Positions 40,573 to 49,374 of a stretch of 64,000 nucleotides of DNA are shown in pieces (positions within the stretch are counted from its first letter, which is position 1; every line of letters starts with the position of its first letter). The notes below the pieces were generated by a model. It did no database searches, had not been told where the DNA came from, and saw only the letters and a program-made list of their open reading frames with translations. Origin of the DNA: Pseudomonas sp. B21-015 (lineage in GTDB: Bacteria; Pseudomonadota; Gammaproteobacteria; Pseudomonadales; Pseudomonadaceae); NCBI RefSeq assembly GCF_024749285.1, contig NZ_CP087196.1, forward strand, positions 4,340,001-4,404,000, read 5' to 3'. Both the position numbers and the translations under genes were made by a program.

Positions 40573-41010
40573 TCAAGCGAGTGCTTTGAGCGTGGCGTCG
40601 ATCTGTTGCAGAACCTCGGCCTCACCCTTCTCGCCCCAATACAGGGCAATCATTTGCTTGTCCGCCTCGATCTTGTAGACGTTGGCAGGCAATTTTTCGA
40701 AATGATTCAGCAGCGCTCCATCCTCGCAGACCTCCTGCCACTGATTGACCCACACCCCCGGCGCTTTCTGCCAATAGCTCCAGCACGCCGGCTGAGTGCC
40801 ACGGCGCGGCCGATGGTACTGGGCGCAAGGGCTCGGCGGCTCCTGGCTCAGCCAGTGCGGCCACTCCTGGGGCGCCAGTTGCATGGCAAGGCCAATGCGC
40901 CGCGCCTCCATGCGCAGGGCCATGCGCCCGCTCTGGCCACGAGACGGACGCAACCAGGCCAGTGGGCTCAGCACCACCAACAGGATTGACACCACTATCC
41001 AGACCGTCAT
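40573..41010 (-). CDS. Membrane-anchored hypothetical protein
   Basis: 145 residues from MTVWIVVSILLVVLSPLAWL, an N-terminal membrane anchor (residues about 2-22) followed by a basic cytosolic or periplasmic part with several Trp. The upstream ATG (41040) adds ten unlikely residues. Conserved in Pseudomonas near fadB from memory; no function known. Confidence 0.78.
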   Translation of the reverse strand: MTVWIVVSILLVVLSPLAWLRPSRGQSGRMALRMEARRIGLAMQLAPQEWPHWLSQEPPSPCAQYHRPRRGTQPACWSYWQKAPGVWVNQWQEVCEDGALLNHFEKLPANVYKIEADKQMIALYWGEKGEAEVLQQIDATLKALA

Positions 41011-41114
41011 ATCTGTACTCCCGATTCTTGATGAGCCCATTGAGTCACTCTGAAACCAATGCGCTTGAAACCAGCCATACTTACCAATATTGCAATCCTC
41101 AGGAGGAGCACCTC

Positions 41115-41552
41115 ATGCCCTACCACCATATTCTGGTCGCTGTAGATCTAACCGAAGAGTGCGATCCTGTAATCCACCGCGCTCGCGAACTCTCGGTGAG
41201 CAATGGCGCGAAGCTGTCCCTGGTGCATATTGTCGAGCCGATGGCCATGGCCTTTGGCGGCGACGTGCCGATGGACCTTTCCCAGTTGCAACAACAACAG
41301 TTCGATCAGGCCAAGGAGCGCCTTGAGCGGTTGATCGTGAAATACCCGGAACTCTCCAAGGAATACAGCCACTTGACCTACGGCCAGCCGCGCCAGGAGA
41401 TTCACCACCTTGCCAAGGAACAAACCTGCGACCTGATCGTGGTGGGCAGTCATGGTCGGCATGGTCTGGCGCTGTTGCTGGGCTCCACCGCCAACGACGT
41501 ACTGCACGGCGCGCCTTGCGATGTGCTGGCGGTGCGCCTGATCAAAAGCTGA
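41115..41552 (+). CDS. Universal stress protein, UspA family
   Basis: 145 residues from MPYHHILVAVDLTEECDPVI; the ATG follows AGGAGGAGCACCTC. The ATP-binding C-terminal motif GSHGRHGLALLLGSTANDVLHGAPCDVLAVR is G-2x-G-9x-G(S/T) type, so it should bind ATP. Single-domain, cytosolic. The frame extends upstream without a better site. Divergent from the 40573 gene. Confidence 0.93.
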   Translation: MPYHHILVAVDLTEECDPVIHRARELSVSNGAKLSLVHIVEPMAMAFGGDVPMDLSQLQQQQFDQAKERLERLIVKYPELSKEYSHLTYGQPRQEIHHLAKEQTCDLIVVGSHGRHGLALLLGSTANDVLHGAPCDVLAVRLIKS

Positions 41553-41615
41553 CAACCCATACCCTGCTCGCTCCCACAGGGGATCTAACGCAGCCAACAG
41601 ATCGAGCTCCATACG

Positions 41616-41655
41616 AAAAGCCCGGCGCTCATCACTGAACGCCGGGCTTTTTTAT
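41616..41655. terminator. Bidirectional terminator between usp and uup
   Basis: AAAAGCCCGGCG pairs with CGCCGGGCTTTT around TCATCACTGAA, with A and T runs on both sides. A half REP (GCTCGCTCCCACAGG near 41567) precedes it. Confidence 0.88.
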
Positions 41656-41666
41656 AGCCGGATCAA

Positions 41667-43589
41667 TCAGGCATCCAGTTCGGCCCAGCGCTCGACCATC
41701 ACGTCGAGTTCAGCCTGCAATTGCTCGAGCTGAGCGATCACCGCAGCCGTCTCGGCAGGTGGACGCTGATAGAAGCCGGCATCCGCCATCTGCGCTTCAA
41801 CCAGCGCGATCTGCTGCTCCATGGCTTCGATCTGGCCTGGCAAGGCTTCCAGCTCACGCTGCAACTTGTAGCTGAGCTTCTTTTTCGCCACCGGCGCCGG
41901 GGCTTCCACCGCAGCGACTGGCGCAGGCTCGGCCGTCACGACGGCAGAGTTCAGGTCGGCCTTGCCGGATTTGCTCTCGGTCACGCCCAGCAGGCGCGGC
42001 GAGCCGCCCTGACGCAGCCAGTCCTGATAACCACCGACGTATTCGCGAACCTTGCCTTCACCTTCGAAGACCAGGGTGCTGGTGACCACGTTGTCGAGGA
42101 ATGCCCGGTCGTGGCTGACCATCAGCACGGTGCCATTGAAGGTCAGCAAGACCTCTTCCAGCAGCTCAAGGGTTTCCACGTCCAGGTCGTTGGTCGGTTC
42201 GTCGAGCACCAGCAGGTTCGCCGGCTTGCTGAACAGTTTGGCCAGCAACAGCCGGGCACGCTCACCACCGGACAGCGCCTTGACCGGCGTACGAGCACGC
42301 TGCGGGCTGAACAGGAAGTCGCCGAGGTAGCTCAGCACATGGCGGCTCTGACCATCGATGTCGATGAAGTCACGGCCTTCGGCCACGTTGTCGATCACGG
42401 TCTTTTCCAGGTCCAGCTGATGGCGCAACTGGTCGAAGTAGGCCACGTCGATGCGCGTCCCCTCTTCCACTGCGCCGCTGGTCGGTTGCAGACCGCTGAG
42501 CATCAGTTTCAGCAACGTGGTCTTGCCGGTACCGTTGGCGCCGAGCAGACCGATGCGGTCGCCGCGCTGCAGGACCATCGAGAAATCCTTGATCAGGAAC
42601 GGACCGCCCGGGTGAGCGAAACTCACGTTCTCGAGCACCATCACCTGCTTGCCGGACTTGTCGGCGGTATCCAGCTGGATGTTGGCCTTGCCGGTACGCT
42701 CACGACGCTCGCTACGCTCGACGCGCAGGGCTTTGAGTGCACGGACACGGCCTTCGTTACGGGTGCGACGCGCCTTGATGCCCTGGCGGATCCAGACTTC
42801 TTCCTGGGCCAGTTTCTTGTCGAACAGCGCGTTGGCGGTTTCTTCAGCGGCCAGTGTGGCTTCTTTGTGCACGAGGAAGCTGGCGTAATCGCCGTTCCAG
42901 TCGATCAAGCCGCCGCGATCCAGTTCCAGGATGCGGGTCGCAAGGTTCTGCAGGAATGAACGGTCGTGCGTGATGAACAGCACAGCGCCCTGGAAATCCT
43001 TCAGCGCTTCTTCGAGCCAGGCGATGGCACCGATGTCCAGGTGGTTGGTCGGTTCGTCGAGCAGCAGCAGGTCCGGTTCGGAAACCAGAGCCTGGGCCAG
43101 CAGGACGCGGCGACGCCAGCCGCCGGACAATTCGGCGAGGGTTTTGTCGGCCGGCAGTTGCAAGCGGCTCAACGTGCTGTCGACCAGTTGCTGCAAACGC
43201 CAGCCATCGCGGGCTTCGAGGTCGTGCTGGACGTGCATCAGTTTGTCCAGATCGGCGTCGGTAACGATGTTCTGGCTCAGGTGGTGATACTGCGCGAGCA
43301 GCTCGCCAACACCGTCCAGGCCTTCGGCAACCACGTCGAACACGGTCCGCTCGTCGGCTACCGGCAATTCTTGCGGCAATTCGCCGATCTTGAGACCAGG
43401 CGCACGCCAAACGGAGCCGTCATCAGGCTTCTGGTCGCCTTTGACGAGCTTCATCATGCTGGACTTGCCAGTGCCATTGCGGCCGATGATGCACACCCGC
43501 TCACCACGGGCGATCTGCCAGGACACCTTGTCCAACAACGGCATAGCGCCGAAAGCAAGGGACACATCGCTGAATTTGAGCAGGGTCAT
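41667..43589 (-). CDS. uup: ABC-F ATPase Uup
   Basis: 640 residues from MTLLKFSDVSLAFG. Two ABC domains joined by a linker: first Walker A GRNGTGKSSMMKL (about residue 36), signature LSGGWRRRVLLAQAL; second Walker A GANGTGKTTLLKL, signature LSGGERARLLLAKL and Walker B LLVLDEPTNDLDVETL. A C-terminal coiled coil (from about residue 555) binds DNA/ribosome in Uup. No membrane part: soluble. Possibly linked to ribosome or recombination-intermediate handling. Confidence 0.95.
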   Translation of the reverse strand: MTLLKFSDVSLAFGAMPLLDKVSWQIARGERVCIIGRNGTGKSSMMKLVKGDQKPDDGSVWRAPGLKIGELPQELPVADERTVFDVVAEGLDGVGELLAQYHHLSQNIVTDADLDKLMHVQHDLEARDGWRLQQLVDSTLSRLQLPADKTLAELSGGWRRRVLLAQALVSEPDLLLLDEPTNHLDIGAIAWLEEALKDFQGAVLFITHDRSFLQNLATRILELDRGGLIDWNGDYASFLVHKEATLAAEETANALFDKKLAQEEVWIRQGIKARRTRNEGRVRALKALRVERSERRERTGKANIQLDTADKSGKQVMVLENVSFAHPGGPFLIKDFSMVLQRGDRIGLLGANGTGKTTLLKLMLSGLQPTSGAVEEGTRIDVAYFDQLRHQLDLEKTVIDNVAEGRDFIDIDGQSRHVLSYLGDFLFSPQRARTPVKALSGGERARLLLAKLFSKPANLLVLDEPTNDLDVETLELLEEVLLTFNGTVLMVSHDRAFLDNVVTSTLVFEGEGKVREYVGGYQDWLRQGGSPRLLGVTESKSGKADLNSAVVTAEPAPVAAVEAPAPVAKKKLSYKLQRELEALPGQIEAMEQQIALVEAQMADAGFYQRPPAETAAVIAQLEQLQAELDVMVERWAELDA

Positions 43590-43801
43590 GAGCTTCTCCA
43601 AAAACCGGGCGCGCATTCTACCTGACTTGAGGCTTCAGAAGGCCGGCAATTTCGCTGTGACAACACTCTGACTAATAATTGTTGCGAACTTGTGCCGCTA
43701 GCCCGGCAAAGCTTTCACCGGGTGCTGGCAAAAGGCTAAGCTACAGATATCAAGTGCCGGCGTTGCCGGCACATGTCACGATTTCTCTGCCCGGACGTAC
43801 C

Positions 43802-45730
43802 ATGCGCAGTCGCCTTTTCAATCTTTTTTCATGTTTGCTTCTTACCGCCGCTGCCGTTCAATCCGCCCAGGCGGTAGACCTGTCTACCCAACGCCAGTAT
43901 TACGACGAAGCCAAGCGTGCCTTGGCCAAGGGCGATTCCGGCCCTTATTTCCGTTATAGCCAGGCGCTCAGCGATTATCCGCTGACCCCCTACCTGGCTT
44001 ATGACGAACTGACCGCGCGGCTGAAAACCGCGAGCAATGCCGAAATCGAGAACTTCCTCGCCGAACACGGTGACCTGCCGCAAGCCAACTGGATGAAATT
44101 GCGCTGGCTGCGCTGGCTGACCGAACGCGGCGATTGGGCGACCTTCGTCAAATACTATGATCCCAAGCTCAATTTCACCGAACTGGACTGCCTGAACGCG
44201 CAGTATCAGATCAGCCATAACCGCAAGGCTGAAGGCTACGTCAACGCCGAAAAGCTCTGGCTGAGCGGCAAAACCCAGCCCGAGGCATGCGATGCAGTGT
44301 TCGGCATGTGGGCCGCCGATGGTCAACTGACTGAACAGAAACGCTGGGAACGCACCAAACTCGCCGCCCACGCCCGCAACTACCCGCTGGCCAACAGCCT
44401 GATCAATGGCCTGACAACCCTCGCCCCGCGCGGTCGTCTGCTGGTGGATGTGGCGCAGAAACCCGAGCTGCTGAATCAGCCGTCGCGCTTCATCCCGGCC
44501 GATGAGCCGATGTCCGACATAGTCAGCCTTGGCCTGCGCCGCCTGGCTCGTCAGGATCCGGACAAGGCCATGGCCCTGCTCGACGGTTATGCCAGCAGCA
44601 TGCACTTCTCCCGTGACGAAAAAGTCGCGATCGCCCGGGAAATCGGCCTGACCCTGGCTCGACGTTTCGACAGCCGCGCGCTGGACGTGATGACCAAATA
44701 CGACCCGGAACTGCGGGACAACACCGTTTCCGAATGGCGCTTGCGCCTGCTGTTGCGTCTGGCCCGTTGGGACGACGCCTATCAGTTGACCCGCCGCCTG
44801 CCTCAGGACCTGGCCACTACCAATCGCTGGCGTTACTGGCAGGCTCGCAGCCTGGAGCTGGCGCAGCCGCAGAATCCGCAAGCGCAGACGCTTTACAAGA
44901 ACCTGGCTCACGAGCGCGACTTCTACGGTTTCCTGGCGGCCGATCGCTCACAGTCATCCTATTCGCTGAACAACAAACCGCTGGTGCTCAGCCAGGCGCT
45001 GATCAACAAGGTTCGCAATACCCCAGGTGTGCGCCGCGCGCTGGAGTTCCATGCCCGCGGGCAGATCGTCGACGGCCGCCGCGAGTGGTACCACGTCAGC
45101 CGGCACTTCAGCCGTGATGAAATGGTCGCCCAGGCGAAACTGGCCTACGACCTGAAATGGTATTTCCCGGCGATCCGCACCATCAGTCAGGCGCAGTACT
45201 GGGACGATCTGGACATCCGCTTCCCGATGGCCCACCGCGAAACCCTGGTGCGCGAAGCCAAGGTCCGTGGACTGCACTCGAGCTGGGTATTCGCCATCAC
45301 CCGCCAGGAAAGTGCCTTCATGGACGACGCCCGCTCCGGCGTCGGCGCCAGCGGCCTGATGCAACTGATGCCCGTCACCGCCAAGGAAACCGCGCGCAAG
45401 TTCAGCATTCCGCTGGCCTCGCCGCAGCAGGTGCTGGATCCGGACAAGAACATCCAGCTCGGTGCCGCTTACCTGAGCCAGGTGCACAGCCAGTTCAACG
45501 GCAACCGCGTCCTTGCCTCCGCCGCTTACAACGCCGGCCCCGGCCGCGTGCGTCAATGGCTGCGCGGTGCCGATCACCTGAGCTTCGATGTGTGGGTAGA
45601 AAGCATCCCGTTCGACGAAACCCGCCAGTATGTGCAGAACGTGCTGTCGTACTCGGTGATCTACGGCCAGAAACTCAATTCACCGCAGCCGCTGGTGGAT
45701 TGGCATGAGCGCTACTTTGACGATCAATAA
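43802..45730 (+). CDS. slt: Soluble lytic transglycosylase
   Basis: 642 residues from MRSRLFNLFSCLL, with a signal peptide to about residue 24 (SAQA). The long superhelical U/L domain is followed by the C-terminal transglycosylase domain: catalytic Glu in ITRQESAFMDDARSGVGASG and the GLMQLMPVTA, AAYNAGPGRVRQWL motifs. Cleaves glycan strands making anhydro-muropeptides, which NagZ later processes. A GTGCCGGC-GTT-GCCGGCAC hairpin (43754-43772) lies just upstream. Confidence 0.96.
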   Translation: MRSRLFNLFSCLLLTAAAVQSAQAVDLSTQRQYYDEAKRALAKGDSGPYFRYSQALSDYPLTPYLAYDELTARLKTASNAEIENFLAEHGDLPQANWMKLRWLRWLTERGDWATFVKYYDPKLNFTELDCLNAQYQISHNRKAEGYVNAEKLWLSGKTQPEACDAVFGMWAADGQLTEQKRWERTKLAAHARNYPLANSLINGLTTLAPRGRLLVDVAQKPELLNQPSRFIPADEPMSDIVSLGLRRLARQDPDKAMALLDGYASSMHFSRDEKVAIAREIGLTLARRFDSRALDVMTKYDPELRDNTVSEWRLRLLLRLARWDDAYQLTRRLPQDLATTNRWRYWQARSLELAQPQNPQAQTLYKNLAHERDFYGFLAADRSQSSYSLNNKPLVLSQALINKVRNTPGVRRALEFHARGQIVDGRREWYHVSRHFSRDEMVAQAKLAYDLKWYFPAIRTISQAQYWDDLDIRFPMAHRETLVREAKVRGLHSSWVFAITRQESAFMDDARSGVGASGLMQLMPVTAKETARKFSIPLASPQQVLDPDKNIQLGAAYLSQVHSQFNGNRVLASAAYNAGPGRVRQWLRGADHLSFDVWVESIPFDETRQYVQNVLSYSVIYGQKLNSPQPLVDWHERYFDDQ

Positions 45731-45793
45731 CCGGTAAGGCCGGTTATGCAGGAGCTTGCCGAAGGCTGCGCTCTTTGCTTTGAGACGTAAACG

Positions 45794-45828
45794 AAAATGC
45801 CCGCATCAATTGATGCGGGCATTTTTTT
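45794..45828 (+). terminator. slt terminator
   Basis: AAAATGCCCGCATCA pairs with TGATGCGGGCATTTT, followed by TTTGTG. It lies 60 bases past the slt stop. A small REP-like fragment (AGGAGCTTGCCGAAGGCTGC) precedes it. Confidence 0.88.
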
Positions 45829-45848
45829 GTGTCCATCCAGTTCAATCT

Positions 45849-46057
45849 TCACCGCGTCGCGGTCTGCTTGCCAAGTTCGGTCAAACGATACCTTTGAGCC
45901 GGACTATTGGGCGAATCGGGATTCGTCATTTCAATCAAATTGGCGGCCAGTGCCGGTTTGAGATAGTTAGTTCGGAAGGTCGCCTGCTGCCGATCTCTTA
46001 TCTTAAATGGAGCAAAACGGCTGAGGCCATCGGAGATCTTCGGGGGCTGCCGGGTTT
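45849..46057 (-). pseudogene. Remnant of a Fic/AlbA-type winged-helix protein
   Basis: Reading leftward, about 69 codons are open from just after an in-frame TAG (46058-46060) to a TGA (45849-45851), with no start codon or ribosome site. The translation contains ATFRTNYLKPALAANLIEMT followed by NPDSPNSPAQRYRLTELGK, a pattern that I know from the C-terminal winged helix of Fic and AlbA/RecG-like regulator proteins. The N-terminal part is lost. It lies between slt and the Tai4 gene in a decayed patch. Too short to be assigned more exactly. Confidence 0.6.
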
Positions 46058-46179
46058 CCTATGTTGCCCCGGTCTTGCACACCTGCGCACAGCCGCCACC
46101 CCAATTTGCAGCCGAGCGGGTGGAGATGGCCGTGAGAGTGTAGGAGCTGTCCCAGATACCCGGCGCCAGGATTAACGTT

Positions 46180-46611
46180 TCACTTGCCCTGCCTGTAAAT
46201 CCGATTGGGGTGGATAACCAGACGCTTGACCTGTGCATCCAACTCGTTGCTGTGATACAGGTCCAGGCATTTCAGCAAATCGAAACGCACGCCCTGGACT
46301 TCCGACTCGACCAGCGGGTTGTGATAGTCACGCGCCAAGTAACGATCCACCTGGGTCTTGATCGCGTCGGGGGCCTTTTCCAGGTCGTACTCGGTCCAGT
46401 CGCGCAATGCGCTGATGCTGCTTCCTGCGTCAATGGCTGCTGACTTGTCCTCCTTGTAGGCGTTCGCAATGCAGGTCGCGAGCACCATGTCTTTGTAATT
46501 CTGCCCGTAGGTACGTGCACTGGCCTCCGGGGATATACCCCCAGTGTCTTTCGCATAACCAACGGAGGCCAGCAACATGAGTGGCAGGATGCCCAATAGA
46601 ACCTTCTTCAC
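46180..46611 (-). CDS. Tai4-type T6SS immunity protein (orphan)
   Basis: 143 residues from GTG (46609-46611) with GGAG six bases before; the longer frame (46731) extends across the effector remnant and is rejected. A signal peptide (MKKVLLGILPLMLLASVGYA) targets it to the periplasm where Tae4 amidases act. The mature protein is short and Cys-containing (LATCIANAYKED, LLKCLDLYHSNELDAQVKRL), as in Tai4. The start overlaps the stop of the truncated effector by 4 bases (GTGA), so it was translationally coupled. Effector damage plus intact immunity suggests retained protection. Confidence 0.7.
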   Translation of the reverse strand: MKKVLLGILPLMLLASVGYAKDTGGISPEASARTYGQNYKDMVLATCIANAYKEDKSAAIDAGSSISALRDWTEYDLEKAPDAIKTQVDRYLARDYHNPLVESEVQGVRFDLLKCLDLYHSNELDAQVKRLVIHPNRIYRQGK

Positions 46612-46946
46612 AGCAATCTCCAGAAGTTCGCACGGTCGGTGCGATAGTTCGCGCCGGGTTCGTTGAAATAGCAGTGGTCGTAGCAAGTACTGCCGTTGAA
46701 CAGCGTGGCATGCCCCTGGGCATCCCACCAACCCTGCACTTCAAACAGGATCACCCCCTTCTTGCCTCTCAGGGCTCCGCCACCCGAGGGTGGATACTGC
46801 ACGACTTCAGCTTTGCCCCAGCGTTGTTCCAGAACGGCAATAAGGTTTTTGACGCGGAAGAAGTACTGGGACTTGTCGGCACCGGACACGGTTTGCCCCG
46901 GCACACTTGGAATTTTCAGACCTGCCTGGTTCAGGATATTGTACCG
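46608..46946 (-). pseudogene. 5'-truncated Tae4 amidase effector
   Basis: Tae4 is a T6SS-delivered cell-wall amidase with a Cys-His active site. The recognisable part is YNILNQAGLKIPSVPGQTVS to the C-terminus WRLL, including the catalytic His in AQGHATLFNGSTCYDHCYF. The part that should carry the catalytic Cys, about eight residues ahead of LNQAG, is missing: the frame there continues into the ABC exporter's 3' end. No start codon or ribosome site of its own. A deletion fused the neighbour's end to the effector. Family assignment by pattern. Confidence 0.7.
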
Positions 46947-46962
46947 GGGCGCCAGCAGCGCC

Positions 46963-48741
46963 TTACGCTCGCAGATCGGTTTCAACCTTGCCATCATTGA
47001 ACTGCAACGCCGCCAGCCGCGCATACAGCGCATTACTCGCAATCAACTCCTGATGCGTTCCCACCGCCACCAGTTTCCCTTGGTCCATCACCGCGATCCT
47101 GTCGGCGTTTTTCACCGTGGCCAGTCGGTGGGCGATGACCAGTGTGGTGCGGTTTTTCATCAGGCTGGGCAGGGCTTGCTGGATCAGGTGCTCGCTCTGG
47201 GCGTCGAGGGCGCTGGTGGCTTCGTCCAGCAACAGGATCGGCGCGTCCACCAGCAGCGCCCGGGCGATGGCCAGGCGTTGGCGTTGCCCGCCGGACAAAC
47301 CAAGACCTGCGTCGCCGAGGTGAGTCTGGTAGCCGTTGGGCATTTGCTCGATGAAGTCGTGGGCGTAGGCGATTTTCGCCGCTTCCTGAACCTGGGCCAA
47401 GGTCGCCTTCGGGTTGCCGTAGCGAATGTTCTCTTCGATGCTGCCGAAGAACAGCGTCGGGGTTTGCGAGACGAGGGCGAAGCAGCGACGCAGGTCCAGA
47501 GGATCGAGTTGAGTCAGCGGCACACCGTCCAGCAGGATGCGTCCTTCGGCGGGGTCGTAAAAACGCAATAGCAGGTCATACACCGTCGACTTGCCAGCAC
47601 CGGACGGCCCGACCAAGGCAAGGGTTTCGCCGGCGTTGATGGTCAGATTCAAGCCATCGACGGCATAGCTTTCAGGACGCGACGGGTAGGAAAAGCGCAC
47701 ATCGTGCAGCACCAGATTACCCTTCACCCGTTCAGGCAACGTCACCAGACCTTGGGTCGGTGGCTGGATGATGTTTTCTGAACGCAACAACTCGGCAATA
47801 CGTTCCGCCGCCCCTGCCGCTCGCTGCAGTTCGCCGATCACTTCACTCAACGTGCCGAAGGCGCCGCCCACGATCAGGCTGTAAAAGACGAACGCCGCCA
47901 ATTCACCCGCGGAAATCCGCCCGGCGATGACATCCATGCCGCCCACCCAGAGCATCACCCCGACCGCGCCCAACACCAGCACGATCACCAGGGTAATCAG
48001 CCAGGCCCGCTGGAAAATGCGCTTGCGGGCGGTGTTGAAAGCCTCTTCCACGGTCGTGGCAAAACGCTGTTCGTCCTGGACCTGATGGTTGTAGGCCTGC
48101 ACGGTTTTGATCTGACTCAGGGTTTCGGAGACATAGCTGCCGATATCGGCGATCCGGTCCTGGCTCAGACGCGACAGGGTGCGCACCCGACGCCCGAAAA
48201 TCAGGATCGGCGCGACCACCAACGGCAACGCGACCACCACGATGCTGGTGAGTTTGGGGTTGGTGATAAACAGCAAGACAATCCCGCCGATCACCATCAG
48301 CCCATTACGCAGGAACAGCGACAGCGAAGAACCGATCACCGACTGCAGCAGCGTGGTATCTGCAGTCAGACGTGACTGGATTTCGGAGCTGCGGTTGTCT
48401 TCATAGAACCCCGGATGCAGGTAGACCAGATGGTTGAACACCCGACGGCGGATGTCCGCGACAACGCGTTCGCCGATCCACGACACCAGGTAAAAACGCG
48501 CAAAGGTGCCGATTGCGAGGCCGACCACCAGCAGCATGAACAGGGCAATCGATTGGTTGAGCAAATGCGGCGATCGGGTCATGAAACCCTGATCCACCAG
48601 CAGGCGAATCCCCTGTCCCATGGACAAGGTGATGCCGGCCGTGACGATCAACGCCAGCAAGGCGCCCAAGGCCGGCCAGCGATAAGGCGTGATGAAACGG
48701 GTGGCCAGGCGAATGGCGCGGCGGTGACGGGCAGAGAGCAT
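46963..48741 (-). CDS. MsbA-like ABC exporter
   Basis: 592 residues from MLSARHRRAIRLATRF. A fused half-transporter: six-segment membrane domain (residues about 20-310) and an ATPase with Walker A VGPSGAGKSTVYDLLL (about 374-390), signature LSGGQRQRLAIARALL and Walker B PILLLDEATSALD. Lipid or drug export is expected; closest recalled homologue is PA3228, not the LPS MsbA itself. The upstream ATG (48762) is possible. Its 3' end abuts the truncated effector. Confidence 0.92.
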   Translation of the reverse strand: MLSARHRRAIRLATRFITPYRWPALGALLALIVTAGITLSMGQGIRLLVDQGFMTRSPHLLNQSIALFMLLVVGLAIGTFARFYLVSWIGERVVADIRRRVFNHLVYLHPGFYEDNRSSEIQSRLTADTTLLQSVIGSSLSLFLRNGLMVIGGIVLLFITNPKLTSIVVVALPLVVAPILIFGRRVRTLSRLSQDRIADIGSYVSETLSQIKTVQAYNHQVQDEQRFATTVEEAFNTARKRIFQRAWLITLVIVLVLGAVGVMLWVGGMDVIAGRISAGELAAFVFYSLIVGGAFGTLSEVIGELQRAAGAAERIAELLRSENIIQPPTQGLVTLPERVKGNLVLHDVRFSYPSRPESYAVDGLNLTINAGETLALVGPSGAGKSTVYDLLLRFYDPAEGRILLDGVPLTQLDPLDLRRCFALVSQTPTLFFGSIEENIRYGNPKATLAQVQEAAKIAYAHDFIEQMPNGYQTHLGDAGLGLSGGQRQRLAIARALLVDAPILLLDEATSALDAQSEHLIQQALPSLMKNRTTLVIAHRLATVKNADRIAVMDQGKLVAVGTHQELIASNALYARLAALQFNDGKVETDLRA

Positions 48742-49008
48742 GAAGATCATCCGATGGCACAACTCATGACTTTAACCTGATCAAGCCTACACCGGTCGAC
48801 AGGATTGAACGCTGTAAATCACAATGAGTCGGGTTAATTATGACCGCCAAGACTAGTGGCTAGAGATTATTGGTCTAAAGTCCAGGTGGAAACATCAGGG
48901 TATTTCTGATGGACTGAAGAGGCCGACCTGAAAGATCGCAGGGAATTGTCACAGCCCGGTCACTTGGCGGTTTTACAGTAAGCACACAACCTGATGAGGA
49001 GACAGGCC
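48742..49008. other. Divergent intergenic region
   Basis: 267 bases between the exporter and the 59-residue gene. Nothing identifiable beyond presumed promoters; a short inverted AGTCCA...TGGACT lies near 48877-48917. Confidence 0.4.
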
Positions 49009-49188
49009 ATGTCCTTGCAAAACAGCAGCGATGACAAGATTCAAGTGATCCGCACACAGCCAGACCAGTCTCTGGGTTGCTCGATGATCGATGAGGAAGG
49101 GCGCGAAGTACCGATCACTGAAAACATGATTCAGGACGCTTGCCGCGAACTGGAAAAGCGATTGGTCAAGCCTGTCGAACAAAAGTGA
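49009..49188 (+). CDS. Small conserved hypothetical protein
   Basis: 59 residues from MSLQNSSDDKIQVIRTQPDQ, with AGGAGACAGGCC before the ATG. Acidic, soluble; PA1571-like from memory. No motif. A terminator follows after 18 bases, so it is monocistronic. Confidence 0.8.
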   Translation: MSLQNSSDDKIQVIRTQPDQSLGCSMIDEEGREVPITENMIQDACRELEKRLVKPVEQK

Positions 49189-49206
49189 TATAGCCACCGT
49201 CTTCTT

Positions 49207-49234
49207 GACCCGGCCTTGTTGGCCGGGTTTTTTA
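49207..49234 (+). terminator. Terminator of the 59-residue gene
   Basis: ACCCGGCC pairs with GGCCGGGT around TTGTT, followed by TTTTTTAT. Confidence 0.9.
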
Positions 49235-49261
49235 TGGGCTTTATCCGGGAACGGCGGCGCG

Positions 49262-49362
49262 CCCCATCGCGAGCAGGCTCGCTCCCACAGTAGATCTCCA
49301 CTGAATACAGATTTGCTATACGACTGAGATTAAGTGTGGGAGCGAGCCTGCTCGCGATGGGG
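49262..49362. repeat. REP doublet
   Basis: CCCCATCGCGAGCAGGCTCG at the left and its exact inverted copy at the right (28 bases each) around a 45-base spacer. Same arms as the doublet at 28399. Confidence 0.92.
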
Positions 49363-49374
49363 CCAACTCGATGT

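Noticed and set aside
40205..40678. 157-codon plus frame after fadB
   Set aside because: Spans a terminator and a REP palindrome and overlaps the end of the 40573 gene; no ribosome site.
45756..46175. 139-codon plus frame after slt
   Set aside because: Runs through the slt terminator; the opposite strand carries the recognisable winged-helix remnant.
46608..47042. Tae4 frame taken as a complete 144-codon gene
   Set aside because: The first 30 or so codons are the exporter's 3' end in another frame; no start site and no catalytic Cys.
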